A DNA stretch of 42,672 bases from Caenibius sp. (GTDB lineage Bacteria; Pseudomonadota; Alphaproteobacteria; Sphingomonadales; Sphingomonadaceae): assembly GCA_030830695.1 (NCBI GenBank), contig JAURML010000134.1, positions 1 to 42,672 of the forward strand, written 5' to 3'. The position numbers and the translations under genes are program-made. Shown here piece after piece: positions 9,165 to 16,691 of the stretch; the stretch's first letter is position 1; each line of letters opens with the position of its first letter. The notes under the pieces were generated by a model. The model was not told the origin of the DNA and ran no database searches. It saw nothing but the letters and a program-made list of their open reading frames with translations.

Positions 9165-10096
9165 AGCATGCGCCTTAGTGCGGCGAGGACGGTGAAGCGC
9201 GCGGTCAGCGTTGCCAGCACGATCCCCGCCACCGGGACCAGCGCCAGGATCGCCCAGTCCATTACGCCCAGCCCGCCACCGTCGATCATCCCCGAACCAA
9301 GCGCGGCAAAGCGTTGCGCCAGCAGGAATACCGCGATCAGCCCGATCGCCAGCCCCGCACATCCGCCCAGCAGCGCATCGCGTGCGACCGAGCGCTGGAA
9401 AATGCGGGCGATCTGCGCATCCGTGCCGCCCAGGTGATGCACCACCTCGATCGTTTCGTGATTACTGCCCAGCGCGGAGCGGGCGGCAAGCCACACGGCG
9501 GCGACACTGGCCAGCGCCAGCAGCGCGATCAGCGCCAGCGCCAGCCATTGCAACGATGAAATGGCGGCAAACACCGGGCCAAGCCAGTCCGCCTGCGCAT
9601 CGATCCGAGCCGACGGAGCGGCGCCGGCCAGGGCGGTGCGCAGCTCGCCAAGGCGTTGCGGGGTGATGGTTCCGGACAGGCGCAGGTCGATCAGCGCCGG
9701 AACCGGGATGGCCGCGTCGCCGCTGGCGGCATCGCCCAGCCAGGGTTCAATCAGCCGGTCCAGCTCGGCATCAGGCACCACCCTGATCGCGCTTACCCCC
9801 GGTTTTCCGGCCAGCGCCGTGGCGGCATCGGTCGCCTGGCGGGCGCGTTCGGCGGGATCTGCCTCCACGATCTGCACGGTGACACCGCCCGACAGCTCGG
9901 CCCTGGCCGCCTGCGCCAGATTGTTCAGCGCCAGCCCGCCCGCCGCCGCGATCGAGGTCAGCGCGATCATGATGGCGATGACCCAGGGCATCGGCCCGGC
10001 CAGCCGGGCCTGCGGCAGCAGCTGCGATCCACGCTCGCCGGACAGGCCGGAGAAGCCGCGCGCAATCGCGCGGGCGATGACCGGCGGCGACTTCAC
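9161..10096 (-). CDS. ftsX: Cell division ABC-type permease FtsX
   Basis: Membrane partner of FtsE; the complex controls periplasmic peptidoglycan hydrolases during division. 311 residues. Membrane segments at about 36-58 (LPWVIAIMIALTSIAAAGGLAL region), 175-205, 233-262 and 280-300, with the periplasmic loop between the first two. The periplasmic loop contains VTVQIVEADPAERARQ, typical of FtsX. The long basic N-terminus precedes the first segment. It overlaps ftsE by four bases and ydcF by four bases. Confidence 0.92.
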   Translation of the reverse strand: MKSPPVIARAIARGFSGLSGERGSQLLPQARLAGPMPWVIAIMIALTSIAAAGGLALNNLAQAARAELSGGVTVQIVEADPAERARQATDAATALAGKPGVSAIRVVPDAELDRLIEPWLGDAASGDAAIPVPALIDLRLSGTITPQRLGELRTALAGAAPSARIDAQADWLGPVFAAISSLQWLALALIALLALASVAAVWLAARSALGSNHETIEVVHHLGGTDAQIARIFQRSVARDALLGGCAGLAIGLIAVFLLAQRFAALGSGMIDGGGLGVMDWAILALVPVAGIVLATLTARFTVLAALRRML

Positions 10097-10830
10097 GACA
10101 GGGCCGCCTGGCGGCGCGGGGGATAGCGCAGCGCCCCGGTGGGGTCGCTCAGCCGCCCCTTGTCGAGCCGCATGATCAGCGAATCCGGTACTTTCTTGAG
10201 CAGGTGCAGATCGTGCGTCGCCACCACCACGGTCGTCCCCAGCCGGTTCAGCGCCTCGAACAGGCGCAGCAGCTTGAGCGCCATCTCGGGATCGACGTTG
10301 CCGGTCGGTTCGTCGGCCACCAGCATGTCAGGCCGCCCGATCACCGCGCGCGCAGTCGCCACGCGCTGCTGTTCGCCGCCTGACAGCGTGGCGGGGCGGG
10401 CATCCGAACGCCCGGCCAGTCCGACCCATTCCAGCATGTCGGCGACCGGCTTTTGCAGATCCTGTTCGGTTACCCCGGCCACGCGCAGCGGCAGCGCGAT
10501 ATTATCGAATGCGGAGAGATGAGGGATCAGGCGGAAATCCTGAAACACCACCCCCAGGCGGCGGCGCAGGCCGGGTAGCCGGTCACGCGGCAGGGTGATG
10601 ATGTCCGTGCCGAACATGCTGATCATCCCGCGCGACGGGCGCTGGGCGAGGTACAGCAGCTTGAGCAGGGATGTCTTGCCCGCGCCGCTGGCCCCCGTCA
10701 GGAAATAGAAGCTGCCAGGATAAAGCGTGAAGGAAACGTCGCTCAACACCTCCTTGCCGGTGCCATAGCGCAGCCCGACATTGCTGAACTGGACGATATC
10801 CTCGCCGTTTCCGTTCATCGGGCGTTCCAT
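10093..10830 (-). CDS. ftsE: Cell division ATP-binding protein FtsE
   Basis: ABC ATPase energising FtsX. 245 residues. Walker [10 protein letters not shown] (46-54), Q-loop in [17 protein letters not shown] (the FtsE-type Q-loop context), signature LSGGEQQR (149-156), Walker B and D-loop [11 protein letters not shown] (170-180), switch His in VATHD. ATG 10830 or ATG 10818 (four codons later) could be the start; neither has a strong Shine-Dalgarno. First gene of the four-gene run, with about 145 bp to the divergent zinc-ribbon gene. Confidence 0.95.
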   Translation of the reverse strand: MERPMNGNGEDIVQFSNVGLRYGTGKEVLSDVSFTLYPGSFYFLTGASGAGKTSLLKLLYLAQRPSRGMISMFGTDIITLPRDRLPGLRRRLGVVFQDFRLIPHLSAFDNIALPLRVAGVTEQDLQKPVADMLEWVGLAGRSDARPATLSGGEQQRVATARAVIGRPDMLVADEPTGNVDPEMALKLLRLFEALNRLGTTVVVATHDLHLLKKVPDSLIMRLDKGRLSDPTGALRYPPRRQAALS

Positions 10831-10974
10831 TGGCCGCTCGTGGCGGTGCAGGTGTGAATGGCGATCATGCTGCGCGGCCTATAGCGGTCAATCGATGTGG
10901 AAAAAAGGCATGCTGAACTGCGCAGTGTCAGCCTGACTCTTGTTGCTGCGCCTGCAGCATGCTTAGTAGCCCGA

Positions 10975-11784
10975 ATGATTATCGCCTGCCCAGCCTGCCA
11001 GACGCGCTATGTTGTCCTTGACAGCGCCATCGGCGTGGACGGGCGCACGGTGCGCTGCGCCAAATGCCGCCACAGCTGGTTTCAGGGCGGGCCGCACATC
11101 GATGGCCCGCCGGAACCCGTAGCCGCTCCTCCTCTGCCCCCCGTGCAGGCGCCGCCTCCGCCCGCCCCGCCTCCGCCAGCTCCGCGCGTGGAGGAACAGG
11201 AAGAGGATGACCTTGCGCCGGTTGCGGAGCCCCCGTCACCCGTGGCGGAGCCGCCTGCCCCGCCCGAATTTGCCGAACGTCATGACGCGGAACCTGTGGA
11301 AGAAGCGGTTGAGGACGAATATTCGCAGTTCGAGCATGAACCGCCATTTCGCGGGCGGCGCAACTGGCTGAAGCTTTGGACGGTCGCCGCCGCCATCTTT
11401 GCTGCGGTCGCGCTCGCCATCGTGGCGGCGGTCAGCTATTGGGGCCTGCCGGACTGGGTGCCGGTCAGCCGCCCCACCTTTGCCCAGGCGCAGCCCGATC
11501 TCCAGCTGGAATTCCCGCCTGACAAGCAGGATCGCCGGACCTTGCCCAATGGCACGGAATTTTTCGGTGCCAGCGGCACGGTCACCAATCTGGGCAGTTC
11601 GACTCACAGCGTGCCGCCGATCCTGATCGTGCTGCGCGATGCGCGTGAACGCATTGTCTACAGCTGGGAAGTGCGCCCGCCCAAGCCGACGCTTGCCCCC
11701 GGCGAAAGCGTTTCAATCAATGAAGCAGTCACTGATGTGCCGCGTTCCGCCGAATTCGCGGAAATCGGCTGGAAACCGGGCTGA
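10975..11784 (+). CDS. MJ0042-type zinc-ribbon membrane protein with proline-rich linker
   Basis: 269 residues. The N-terminal zinc ribbon has CPAC (Cys5/8) and CAKC (Cys28/31) within the typical MIIACPACQTRYVV start. A long proline/acidic linker (about 45-120) follows, then one membrane segment (about 130-152) and a C-terminal extracytoplasmic domain like that of DUF3426 proteins (FFGASGTVTNLGSS, LAPGESVSINEAV). The frame is open 26 codons upstream, but ATG 10975 starts right at the ribbon. Such proteins often sit beside ftsEX in alphaproteobacteria, as here (divergent). Molecular function is not established. Confidence 0.85.
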   Translation: MIIACPACQTRYVVLDSAIGVDGRTVRCAKCRHSWFQGGPHIDGPPEPVAAPPLPPVQAPPPPAPPPPAPRVEEQEEDDLAPVAEPPSPVAEPPAPPEFAERHDAEPVEEAVEDEYSQFEHEPPFRGRRNWLKLWTVAAAIFAAVALAIVAAVSYWGLPDWVPVSRPTFAQAQPDLQLEFPPDKQDRRTLPNGTEFFGASGTVTNLGSSTHSVPPILIVLRDARERIVYSWEVRPPKPTLAPGESVSINEAVTDVPRSAEFAEIGWKPG

Positions 11785-11786
11785 GT

Positions 11787-12020
11787 TCAGTCAAATTCGA
11801 AAGTCACCCGCAATCCGTTGCCGGTGCGCTGATAATGCGTGGCGGGCTGGGCGCTGCGCTTGGCGGCGGCATCCATCGCGGCAAAGCTGGTCCGTTAGGC
11901 GCGCGTAATTTCAACCGCAGCGCTCGCCCCTGCCCGGGTTTGCACACCATTGGGCGCGTCGGGCGCCAGCACCGCCGGACCGCCCGCTGCGGCCAGCAGC
12001 AGCGCCGCGGCCAGGCTCAT
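11787..12020 (-). pseudogene. Small secreted protein gene interrupted by in-frame TAA
   Basis: Reading from ATG 12020, 41 codons encode a signal-peptide-like start (MSLAAALLLAAAGGPAVLA) and a mature stretch (TRAGASAAVEITRA), then TAA. The same frame then stays open for 35 more codons (RTSFAAMDAAAKRS through NGLRVTFEFD) to TGA at 11787. The two halves together have the look of small exported sphingomonad proteins that end in an L-V/T-FEF-type strand, and a single base change (for example GAA or CAA to TAA) would split them. Alternatives are a genuine 41-residue peptide or coincidence. It is convergent with the zinc-ribbon gene, whose stop is 2 bp away. Confidence 0.5.
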
Positions 12021-12224
12021 TGCGTCCGCTCCGGCCCGTCAGGGGAGCGCGCGGCGAAGGCTGCGGCAAGGACTGGGACAGGGCAGGAAATCCGGCAGGT
12101 CATGCCGCAATGGTTGACGCGCGATTAACCCTTTGCGCAAGCGATCGGTTAAGCCCGTCTCGGAGCGGGACGGTCGTATGCGGAGTGGTGAAGGCGTGAT
12201 CTGCGCATTGGCATGCAAGGGGCG

Positions 12225-12252
12225 CTTGCAGGGTGCAGGGGGCTTTGCTAAG
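12225..12252 (+). promoter_or_regulatory. Putative sigma-70 promoter of tRNA-Leu(GAG)
   Basis: CTTGCA (12225-12230) and GCTAAG (12247-12252) are separated by 16 bp. The two hexamers resemble the promoters common ahead of stable-RNA genes in alphaproteobacteria. Transcription would start near 12259, about 40 bp before the mature tRNA end. Seen by eye only. Confidence 0.4.
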
Positions 12253-12270
12253 GGCGCGCTCCTACCCCGC

Positions 12271-12291
12271 AGGGGCCGGTCTTCGGCCCTT
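12271..12291 (+). other. Hairpin in the tRNA-Leu(GAG) 5' leader
   Basis: AGGGGCCG pairs with CGGCCCTT around a five-base GTCTT loop, giving an 8-bp stem with one G-U pair, followed by GTCGATTTT. It ends 10 bp before the tRNA. It could be a terminator for upstream transcription or a processing element; the U-run is weak. Confidence 0.3.
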
Positions 12292-12300
12292 GTCGATTTT

Positions 12301-12387
12301 GCGGTCGTGGCGGAACTGGTAGACGCGCAACGTTGAGGTCGTTGTGGGCGAAAGCCCGTGGAAGTTCGAGTCTTCTCGACCGCACCA
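12301..12387 (+). tRNA. tRNA-Leu, anticodon GAG
   Basis: 87 nt including encoded CCA (12385-12387). Acceptor stem GCGGTCG pairs with CGACCGC. The anticodon stem CAACG/CGTTG flanks the loop TTGAGGT with GAG at positions 34-36, reading CTC/CTT leucine codons. The long variable arm (TGGGCGAAAGCCCGT) is the class II feature of tRNA-Leu. The T-arm is GTTCGAGTC. No gene follows on this strand for more than 5 kb, only remnants. Confidence 0.96.
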
Positions 12388-12422
12388 GACAGTCAGCAGC
12401 AGACACTGATCCTCGCCTTCGG

Positions 12423-12629
12423 GCGGAGCATGACGGGGCGAGCGGTGCGGTCATCCGCGAATACATCTGGCTGGGCGACACAGTGATTGCTATGGTGGAT
12501 GGCATGGCAAGCGCGCCTGCATACAGCTTCGTGCATACGGGGCATCTGGCGGAACCCCTGCTGGTTGCCGATGCGGCGGGCGCGGTGGTCTCCTCCATCA
12601 CGCGCGATCCGTGGGGCAATGCCATCCTG
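12423..12629 (+). pseudogene. RHS/YD-repeat protein remnant
   Basis: Continuous frame of about 69 codons starting 36 bp after the tRNA CCA. It reads SGAVIREYIWLGDTVIAMVDG, then PAYSFVHTGHLAEPLLVADAAGAVV and DPWGNA. This matches the end of the RHS core, where the consensus has a REYxWLGDxPVAxxDG strand, a YYxHTDHLGTPxLxTDAxGxVV strand and a DPWG/PFG motif. A full RHS protein exceeds 1000 residues, so this is an internal fragment with no start or toxin tip. Location directly behind a tRNA suggests residue of a former integration or recombination. Which RHS subfamily it came from cannot be told. Confidence 0.7.
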
Positions 12630-12632
12630 CTG

Positions 12633-12664
12633 GCGCAGAGGCCGCAAAAGAACGCAGAGAATAT
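12633..12664 (+). repeat. Possible interspersed GCAGAGGCCGC..AACGCAGAGA element
   Basis: The stretch GCGCAGAGGCCGC, then AAAAGAACGCAGAGAA, has two copies of a CGCAGAG core. It is similar to short intergenic elements I recall from sphingomonad and other proteobacterial genomes. It joins directly to the RHS remnant. No second copy is in the window, so repeat status is from memory only. Confidence 0.35.
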
Positions 12665-12711
12665 GGGCGCGGCGTGCAGCAAGTGATCATGAGGGTAAGC
12701 GCGTGGCGCGG

Positions 12712-12739
12712 CTGGATTGCCGCCTGCGCGGGAATGACG
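12712..12739 (+). repeat. REP-like extragenic palindromic element (single copy here)
   Basis: CTGGATTGCCGCCTGCGCGGGAATGACG is an imperfect match to the common bacterial intergenic palindrome of the form CTGGATTCCCGC-loop-GCGGGAATGACG. The arms GCCGC/GCGGG flank a short loop. Such elements are multi-copy between genes in many proteobacteria. Only this copy lies in the window. Confidence 0.5.
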
Positions 12740-12962
12740 CAATGAGCCATGAGTTTCGGGTGCGGTATGCGTAACCCCCAGAGCAACCCATCCTCGCCCG
12801 CCAAGTCTGCCCGTCAGATCGTTTTCCTGCATGGTTGCGGCCTGCCCGCCCGCCCGGATGAACCGGTATCGCCGCGTCTCCGCCGCTCGCTGCAGTTGGG
12901 GTGGGCAAGCGGATTTTCCCTGTCCTGATGTGTCCGATATCTCCGATTTGGGCCCCCGCCCC
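12740..12962. other. Non-coding stretch without recognisable feature
   Basis: Short open frames on both strands here show no recognisable domain, no ribosome-binding site and arginine/proline-rich shadow composition. I see no tRNA, terminator or clear repeat. With the remnants to its left it makes about 575 bp of decayed sequence between tRNA-Leu(GAG) and the polyketide cluster. Confidence 0.5.
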
Positions 12963-14051
12963 TCAGTCGATGCGCAGCCAGCCCGCGATGCACCGCGAAA
13001 GGCCCGGCAGCGCGGCCAGCCGTGCCAGCCATGGTCCGCCCCGCGCACTCACGCCCGCAGCGGTGATCGCCTGCGCCAGGGCGAGGCGCGGGCGAAGCCG
13101 TGCGGCCATGGCTTTGCGGAAGCGTTCGGCCCCGCCTGCGCCGTGCGCCAGCCAGTGCTGCACCGCCAGCTCAGCGCTGGCCAGGGCAATGCCTATCCCC
13201 TCCCCGGCGAGCGAGGGGATGACCCCGGCCTGATCGCCCAGCCGGAACAGGCCGGGTGCACCCCGGCCGGCATACCAGCCATAGGGCACCTGCCCGATGG
13301 CATCGACGCGCGGCTGCCCCGGCAAGGCGGCCATGCGCAGGCCGAGCGGCCCGGCCCGGCCGGCGAGTTGATCGAACAGGCGCAGCGGATCGCCTCCGGC
13401 CTCGGCAAGGCGGCGCTTGCGCAGGGCGAGGCAGAGATTGGCGCTGCCATCTTCCTGCAGCACTATCCCGGCATAGCCGCCCGGAAACAGGTGCATCTCG
13501 ATCGTGCCCGTCAGCTCTGCCGCCATGGCAGCGGGAGGGGCAAAGCGGGTGCGCAGGCCGAGGAAGGGGTTCTGCCCGGCGGCGGCGCGGGGCCGCCGGG
13601 GCAGGCCGCGCAGGTCATGCTTGCCGGTGGCCAGAAAGATGCTGTCCGCGCGCAGCGCCCGCCCGTCATCCGCGCGGAAGGCGCCCTCTTCATGGCGCAC
13701 GGTGGCATGCCGGATCTCTGCGCCGAGCGCACGGGCGCGGTCAAGCAGCAGGCTGTCGAGCCTGCGCCGCGAGAGGCCCATGGCCGCTGCGGGCAGGCTG
13801 CCCGACCATTCCTGTGTGCCCGCGGTGATGCGTAGCCGCCGGACCGGGTGACCGCCCGCTTCACCGGGGGCAAGGCCCAGTGCCTGCAGGCGTTCAAGCG
13901 TCCGCCAGCTGAGGAAGCCGCCGCACAATGCGTCACCCGGCGTTGCCTGCCGTTCGTAGACGATGGGGGCTATGCCGTTGGCGAGCAGCAGGATCGCTGC
14001 GGCGGAACCGGCCGGGCCGGCGCCCACGATGATCGGCGGCGCTTCGTTCAT
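12963..14051 (-). CDS. FAD-dependent oxidoreductase of the type III PKS cluster
   Basis: 362 residues, geranylgeranyl-reductase/UbiH-like flavoprotein. The N-terminal dinucleotide motif is GAGPAGSAAA (about 11-20), with ERQATPGDALCGG following. A GD motif near the C-terminus, FRLGDQAGVIPSLAGEGI, contacts FAD. Its ATG overlaps the polyketide synthase stop (ATGA), so the two are coupled. By analogy with the Streptomyces srsABC set (type III PKS, methyltransferase, flavoprotein hydroxylase) it probably hydroxylates or oxidises the polyketide ring toward a quinone. Saturation of an isoprenoid tail is the alternative. Confidence 0.85.
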   Translation of the reverse strand: MNEAPPIIVGAGPAGSAAAILLLANGIAPIVYERQATPGDALCGGFLSWRTLERLQALGLAPGEAGGHPVRRLRITAGTQEWSGSLPAAAMGLSRRRLDSLLLDRARALGAEIRHATVRHEEGAFRADDGRALRADSIFLATGKHDLRGLPRRPRAAAGQNPFLGLRTRFAPPAAMAAELTGTIEMHLFPGGYAGIVLQEDGSANLCLALRKRRLAEAGGDPLRLFDQLAGRAGPLGLRMAALPGQPRVDAIGQVPYGWYAGRGAPGLFRLGDQAGVIPSLAGEGIGIALASAELAVQHWLAHGAGGAERFRKAMAARLRPRLALAQAITAAGVSARGGPWLARLAALPGLSRCIAGWLRID

Positions 14052-15118
14052 GCCCGGCTGAAGGCGAAGCCTTCGGCGGCGAGGCCCGGCCCGAAGGCCA
14101 TGGCGATGCCTGCCGCATGGCGCGGCCGGGCCATGATCTCGGCCAGCACGAACAGGATGGTGGCCGAAGACATGTTGCCGAAGCCGGCCAGGACCGAACG
14201 TGAGGGGCGAAGCGCCGCAGGGTCAAGCGCCAGCCCGCCCTCCACCGCATCGACAATGGTGCGCCCGCCCGGGTGAACGGCCCAATCGAGCATGGCCGCG
14301 TCCTGTCCGGCCAGCAGCACTTCGCGCAACTCCGGTTCCTGCAAGGCCTCCGCGATGCGTGCGGGAACCTCGCCTGACAGGATCATGTCGAACCCCGTAT
14401 CGCCGATCGTCCACTGGATCAGCGCATCGCTGGCGGGCAGGGTGGTGCAGAAGAAGCGGTCAAGCCGCGTACCGCCCGGCCCGGCGCAGACCAGCGCTGC
14501 CGCCGCGCCGTCGCCGAACTGCATCGCGCCCAGCAGTACCTCCAGCCCGGAGCCTGACGGCAGGTGCAGCGAACACAGCTCCACCGTCACCACCAGGACA
14601 CGCGCCTGCGGGTCCGACCGGACGATATGATGGGCCACGCGCAGCGCCGCGATGCCGGCATAACAGCCCATGAAGCCCACCAGCGTGCGTTCGATGGCGG
14701 GGGAAAGGCCCAGCCTGCGGGCGATGATCTGGTCAATCCCGGGTGCAACAAAGCCGGTGCAGCTGGCGACCACCAGATGCGTGATGCCACCAAGCTCTGC
14801 CTGCCGGGAAAGGTCCGCAATCGCGGCGAGCGCCAGTTCGGGCGCCTCGCGGGTGTAGATCTCCATGCGCCGGGCGGTGGACGGGGCGGGGCGGGCGCGG
14901 AAGAACCCTTCGGCGCTGGTCGATGAGCGGCTGGCCCCATCGCCTGCCAGCACGGACCAGCGATGATCGATGCCCGAACGCCTGGCCATGCGCGTGAACA
15001 GCGCCCGTTCGCGCGACTGGCCCATCTGCTCCTCGGCCCAGCGGACATAGTCCTGATGCACGTCGTGCTCCGGCACCGCCTTGCCGATGGCCTGGATATG
15101 AGCCGCTGCATGCTGCAC
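14048..15118 (-). CDS. Type III polyketide synthase (chalcone/stilbene/alkylresorcinol synthase family)
   Basis: 356 residues, thiolase fold. Catalytic triad is visible: Cys152 in GFMGCYAG, His282 in VHPGGRTIVD and Asn315 in GFGNMSSAT. Extends an acyl-CoA starter with malonyl-CoA and cyclises it. The partners suggest a long-chain alkylresorcinol or pyrone type product. Start is GTG 15118; GGAAGG lies 12 nt upstream, which is long spacing, so a slightly different start is possible. The 142 bp between it and the methyltransferase show no gene and may hold a promoter. Coupled downstream to the flavoprotein. Confidence 0.93.
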   Translation of the reverse strand: MQHAAAHIQAIGKAVPEHDVHQDYVRWAEEQMGQSRERALFTRMARRSGIDHRWSVLAGDGASRSSTSAEGFFRARPAPSTARRMEIYTREAPELALAAIADLSRQAELGGITHLVVASCTGFVAPGIDQIIARRLGLSPAIERTLVGFMGCYAGIAALRVAHHIVRSDPQARVLVVTVELCSLHLPSGSGLEVLLGAMQFGDGAAAALVCAGPGGTRLDRFFCTTLPASDALIQWTIGDTGFDMILSGEVPARIAEALQEPELREVLLAGQDAAMLDWAVHPGGRTIVDAVEGGLALDPAALRPSRSVLAGFGNMSSATILFVLAEIMARPRHAAGIAMAFGPGLAAEGFAFSRA

Positions 15119-15260
15119 GATCGCTTGCGTCCTTCCGGAATGGCTGGCTGCGCAGCGACCATCGCCTGCTGCCAGTGACTCACTTCACCAATCATGCACC
15201 ATTATCGGCGCGGGCGCATTGGCCCAGGCTGAACCATGCCCGGTTATTGCGGCGGGGCCG

Positions 15261-15965
15261 TCAGCCGCGCAACCGTTCGACTGACAGCCTGAAGGGAATG
15301 TGGCGGCGAATACGAACGCCGTCGCGCGCAATTCCCGCATCTTCCAGTATCGGGCGCCATTCGTCCGCCCGGATGGACCGCGCTATGGAGAGCGTTCCAT
15401 CCTCGCGCACGATGCGATGCACGCGCATCAGCCGCGCCAGCAGGGGAAAGGCGCAGTAGGCGATGACGTGCCGGTCGAGATCGCTGACCAGCCAGCCGCA
15501 ACGCGCTTCATCCTCCATGAAGCGCAGGAAGGCGCGCAGCTGGTCCATGCTCATATGATGAGCGACCTGGCTGCTGATGATGAAGTCGAAACGCCCGGCC
15601 AGCGCCTGGTAATCGCCGGTCAGGAAGTCGATCGTTGGATCAGCGGGGGTTGCCGCGCGGGCGATCTGCCGGCTCAGGGGATTGAGATCGGTCCCGATCA
15701 GCTGCGCTGCGATCCCGCGCCTGCCTGCCCATGCGGCGATGGCGCGCAACATGTCGCCATGGCCGAAGCCGACGTCGAGCAGGCTGAAGGAGGTCATGTG
15801 CCGTGTCGCACGGCTCAGGAAACGCAGGGTTGGCCGCACTGTCAGCGTCCAGCGATTGACGCGCGAAAGATCGGCAAGAACGGCGGCATAGACCAGGGGG
15901 TCGATGGCCGGATCGTCCATCTGTTCGGGTTCGAAGGATCGCGTCGACAGGTCTCGCATCGTCAC
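15261..15965 (-). CDS. Class I SAM-dependent methyltransferase of the PKS cluster
   Basis: 234 residues. SAM-binding motif LLDVGFGHGDML (62-73), acidic residue after strand 2 in GTDLNPLSRQIA, then FDFIISSQVAHHM and the DLDRHVIAY stretch seen in UbiE-like enzymes acting on lipophilic rings. It lies upstream of, and on the same strand as, the type III PKS, so O- or C-methylation of the resorcinol product is the likely job. Substrate is inference. ATG 15965 (MTMRDLSTRSFEPEQMDD) fits family N-termini. Confidence 0.85.
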   Translation of the reverse strand: MTMRDLSTRSFEPEQMDDPAIDPLVYAAVLADLSRVNRWTLTVRPTLRFLSRATRHMTSFSLLDVGFGHGDMLRAIAAWAGRRGIAAQLIGTDLNPLSRQIARAATPADPTIDFLTGDYQALAGRFDFIISSQVAHHMSMDQLRAFLRFMEDEARCGWLVSDLDRHVIAYCAFPLLARLMRVHRIVREDGTLSIARSIRADEWRPILEDAGIARDGVRIRRHIPFRLSVERLRG

Positions 15966-16091
15966 CTCCGCCGCGGCAGGGCGCAGGCGGCGGCAGCTAT
16001 CCTCCTGCGGGAGATGCGTGGGTATGACGGTGGCGGCACACTGTCAAACAGACAGGCGCGGGCTCACCCTCCGGCGCTCACCGCGAAGCGC

Positions 16092-16646
16092 TCACAGCTT
16101 GGGCAGGGTAACACCGCGCTGGCCCATGTACTTCCCCGCGCGTTCGGCATAGCTCGTCTCGCACGGTTCATTGCCTTTCAGAAACAGGAACTGGCATGCT
16201 CCTTCATTGGCGTAGATCTTCGCGGGCAGTGGCGTGGTGTTTGAAAACTCCAGCGTCACATGGCCTTCCCAGCCAGGTTCGAGCGGAGTGACATTCACGA
16301 TGATGCCGCAGCGGGCATAAGTGCTCTTGCCCAGGCAGATCACCAGCACATCGCGCGGTATGCGGAAATACTCAACCGTGCGGGCGAGAGCAAAGCTGTT
16401 GGGCGGGATCACGCAGACGTCCGTCTTGCGGTCGACGAAGCTGTTGGCCGCGAAGTCCTTGGGGTCGACCACGGCCGAATCGACATTGGTGAAGATCTTG
16501 AACTCGTCCGCCACGCGCGCGTCATAGCCATAGGAGGAGAGTCCGTAGGAAATGCAGCCGTCACGGCGCTGCGCCTCGACGAATGGTTCGATCATCCCGC
16601 TATGGCGGGCCTCGTTGCGAATCCAGCGATCACTGAGAATGGACAT
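16092..16646 (-). CDS. dcd: dCTP deaminase
   Basis: Makes dUTP from dCTP for thymidylate synthesis; acts as a trimer. 184 residues, exactly family-like, starting MSILSDRWI and containing MIEPF, the [12 protein letters not shown] signature, the [12 protein letters not shown] region with the conserved Ser/Arg, [17 protein letters not shown] with the catalytic Glu, and EGACQFLFL. About 45 bp separates it from the sugar epimerase gene on the same strand. Monofunctional, without a dUTPase fusion. No regulatory site was seen. Confidence 0.97.
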   Translation of the reverse strand: MSILSDRWIRNEARHSGMIEPFVEAQRRDGCISYGLSSYGYDARVADEFKIFTNVDSAVVDPKDFAANSFVDRKTDVCVIPPNSFALARTVEYFRIPRDVLVICLGKSTYARCGIIVNVTPLEPGWEGHVTLEFSNTTPLPAKIYANEGACQFLFLKGNEPCETSYAERAGKYMGQRGVTLPKL

Positions 16647-16691
16647 GACCCGTCATCCCCCATGCGCCAGCGGCGGGCAAGACCGTGCGGG

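Noticed and set aside
10908-10962. 8-bp inverted repeat GCATGCTG ... CAGCATGC between ftsE and the zinc-ribbon gene
   Set aside because: The arms are 39 nt apart and GCATGC is itself palindromic, so the match is weak evidence for an operator.
12271-12291. Strong rho-independent terminator before the tRNA
   Set aside because: The hairpin is good, but only four Ts follow after GTCGA, so it is listed only as a hairpin of uncertain role.
12687-12908. 73-codon minus-strand frame and neighbouring short frames
   Set aside because: They overlap the REP-like element, have no ribosome-binding site and no recognisable composition.
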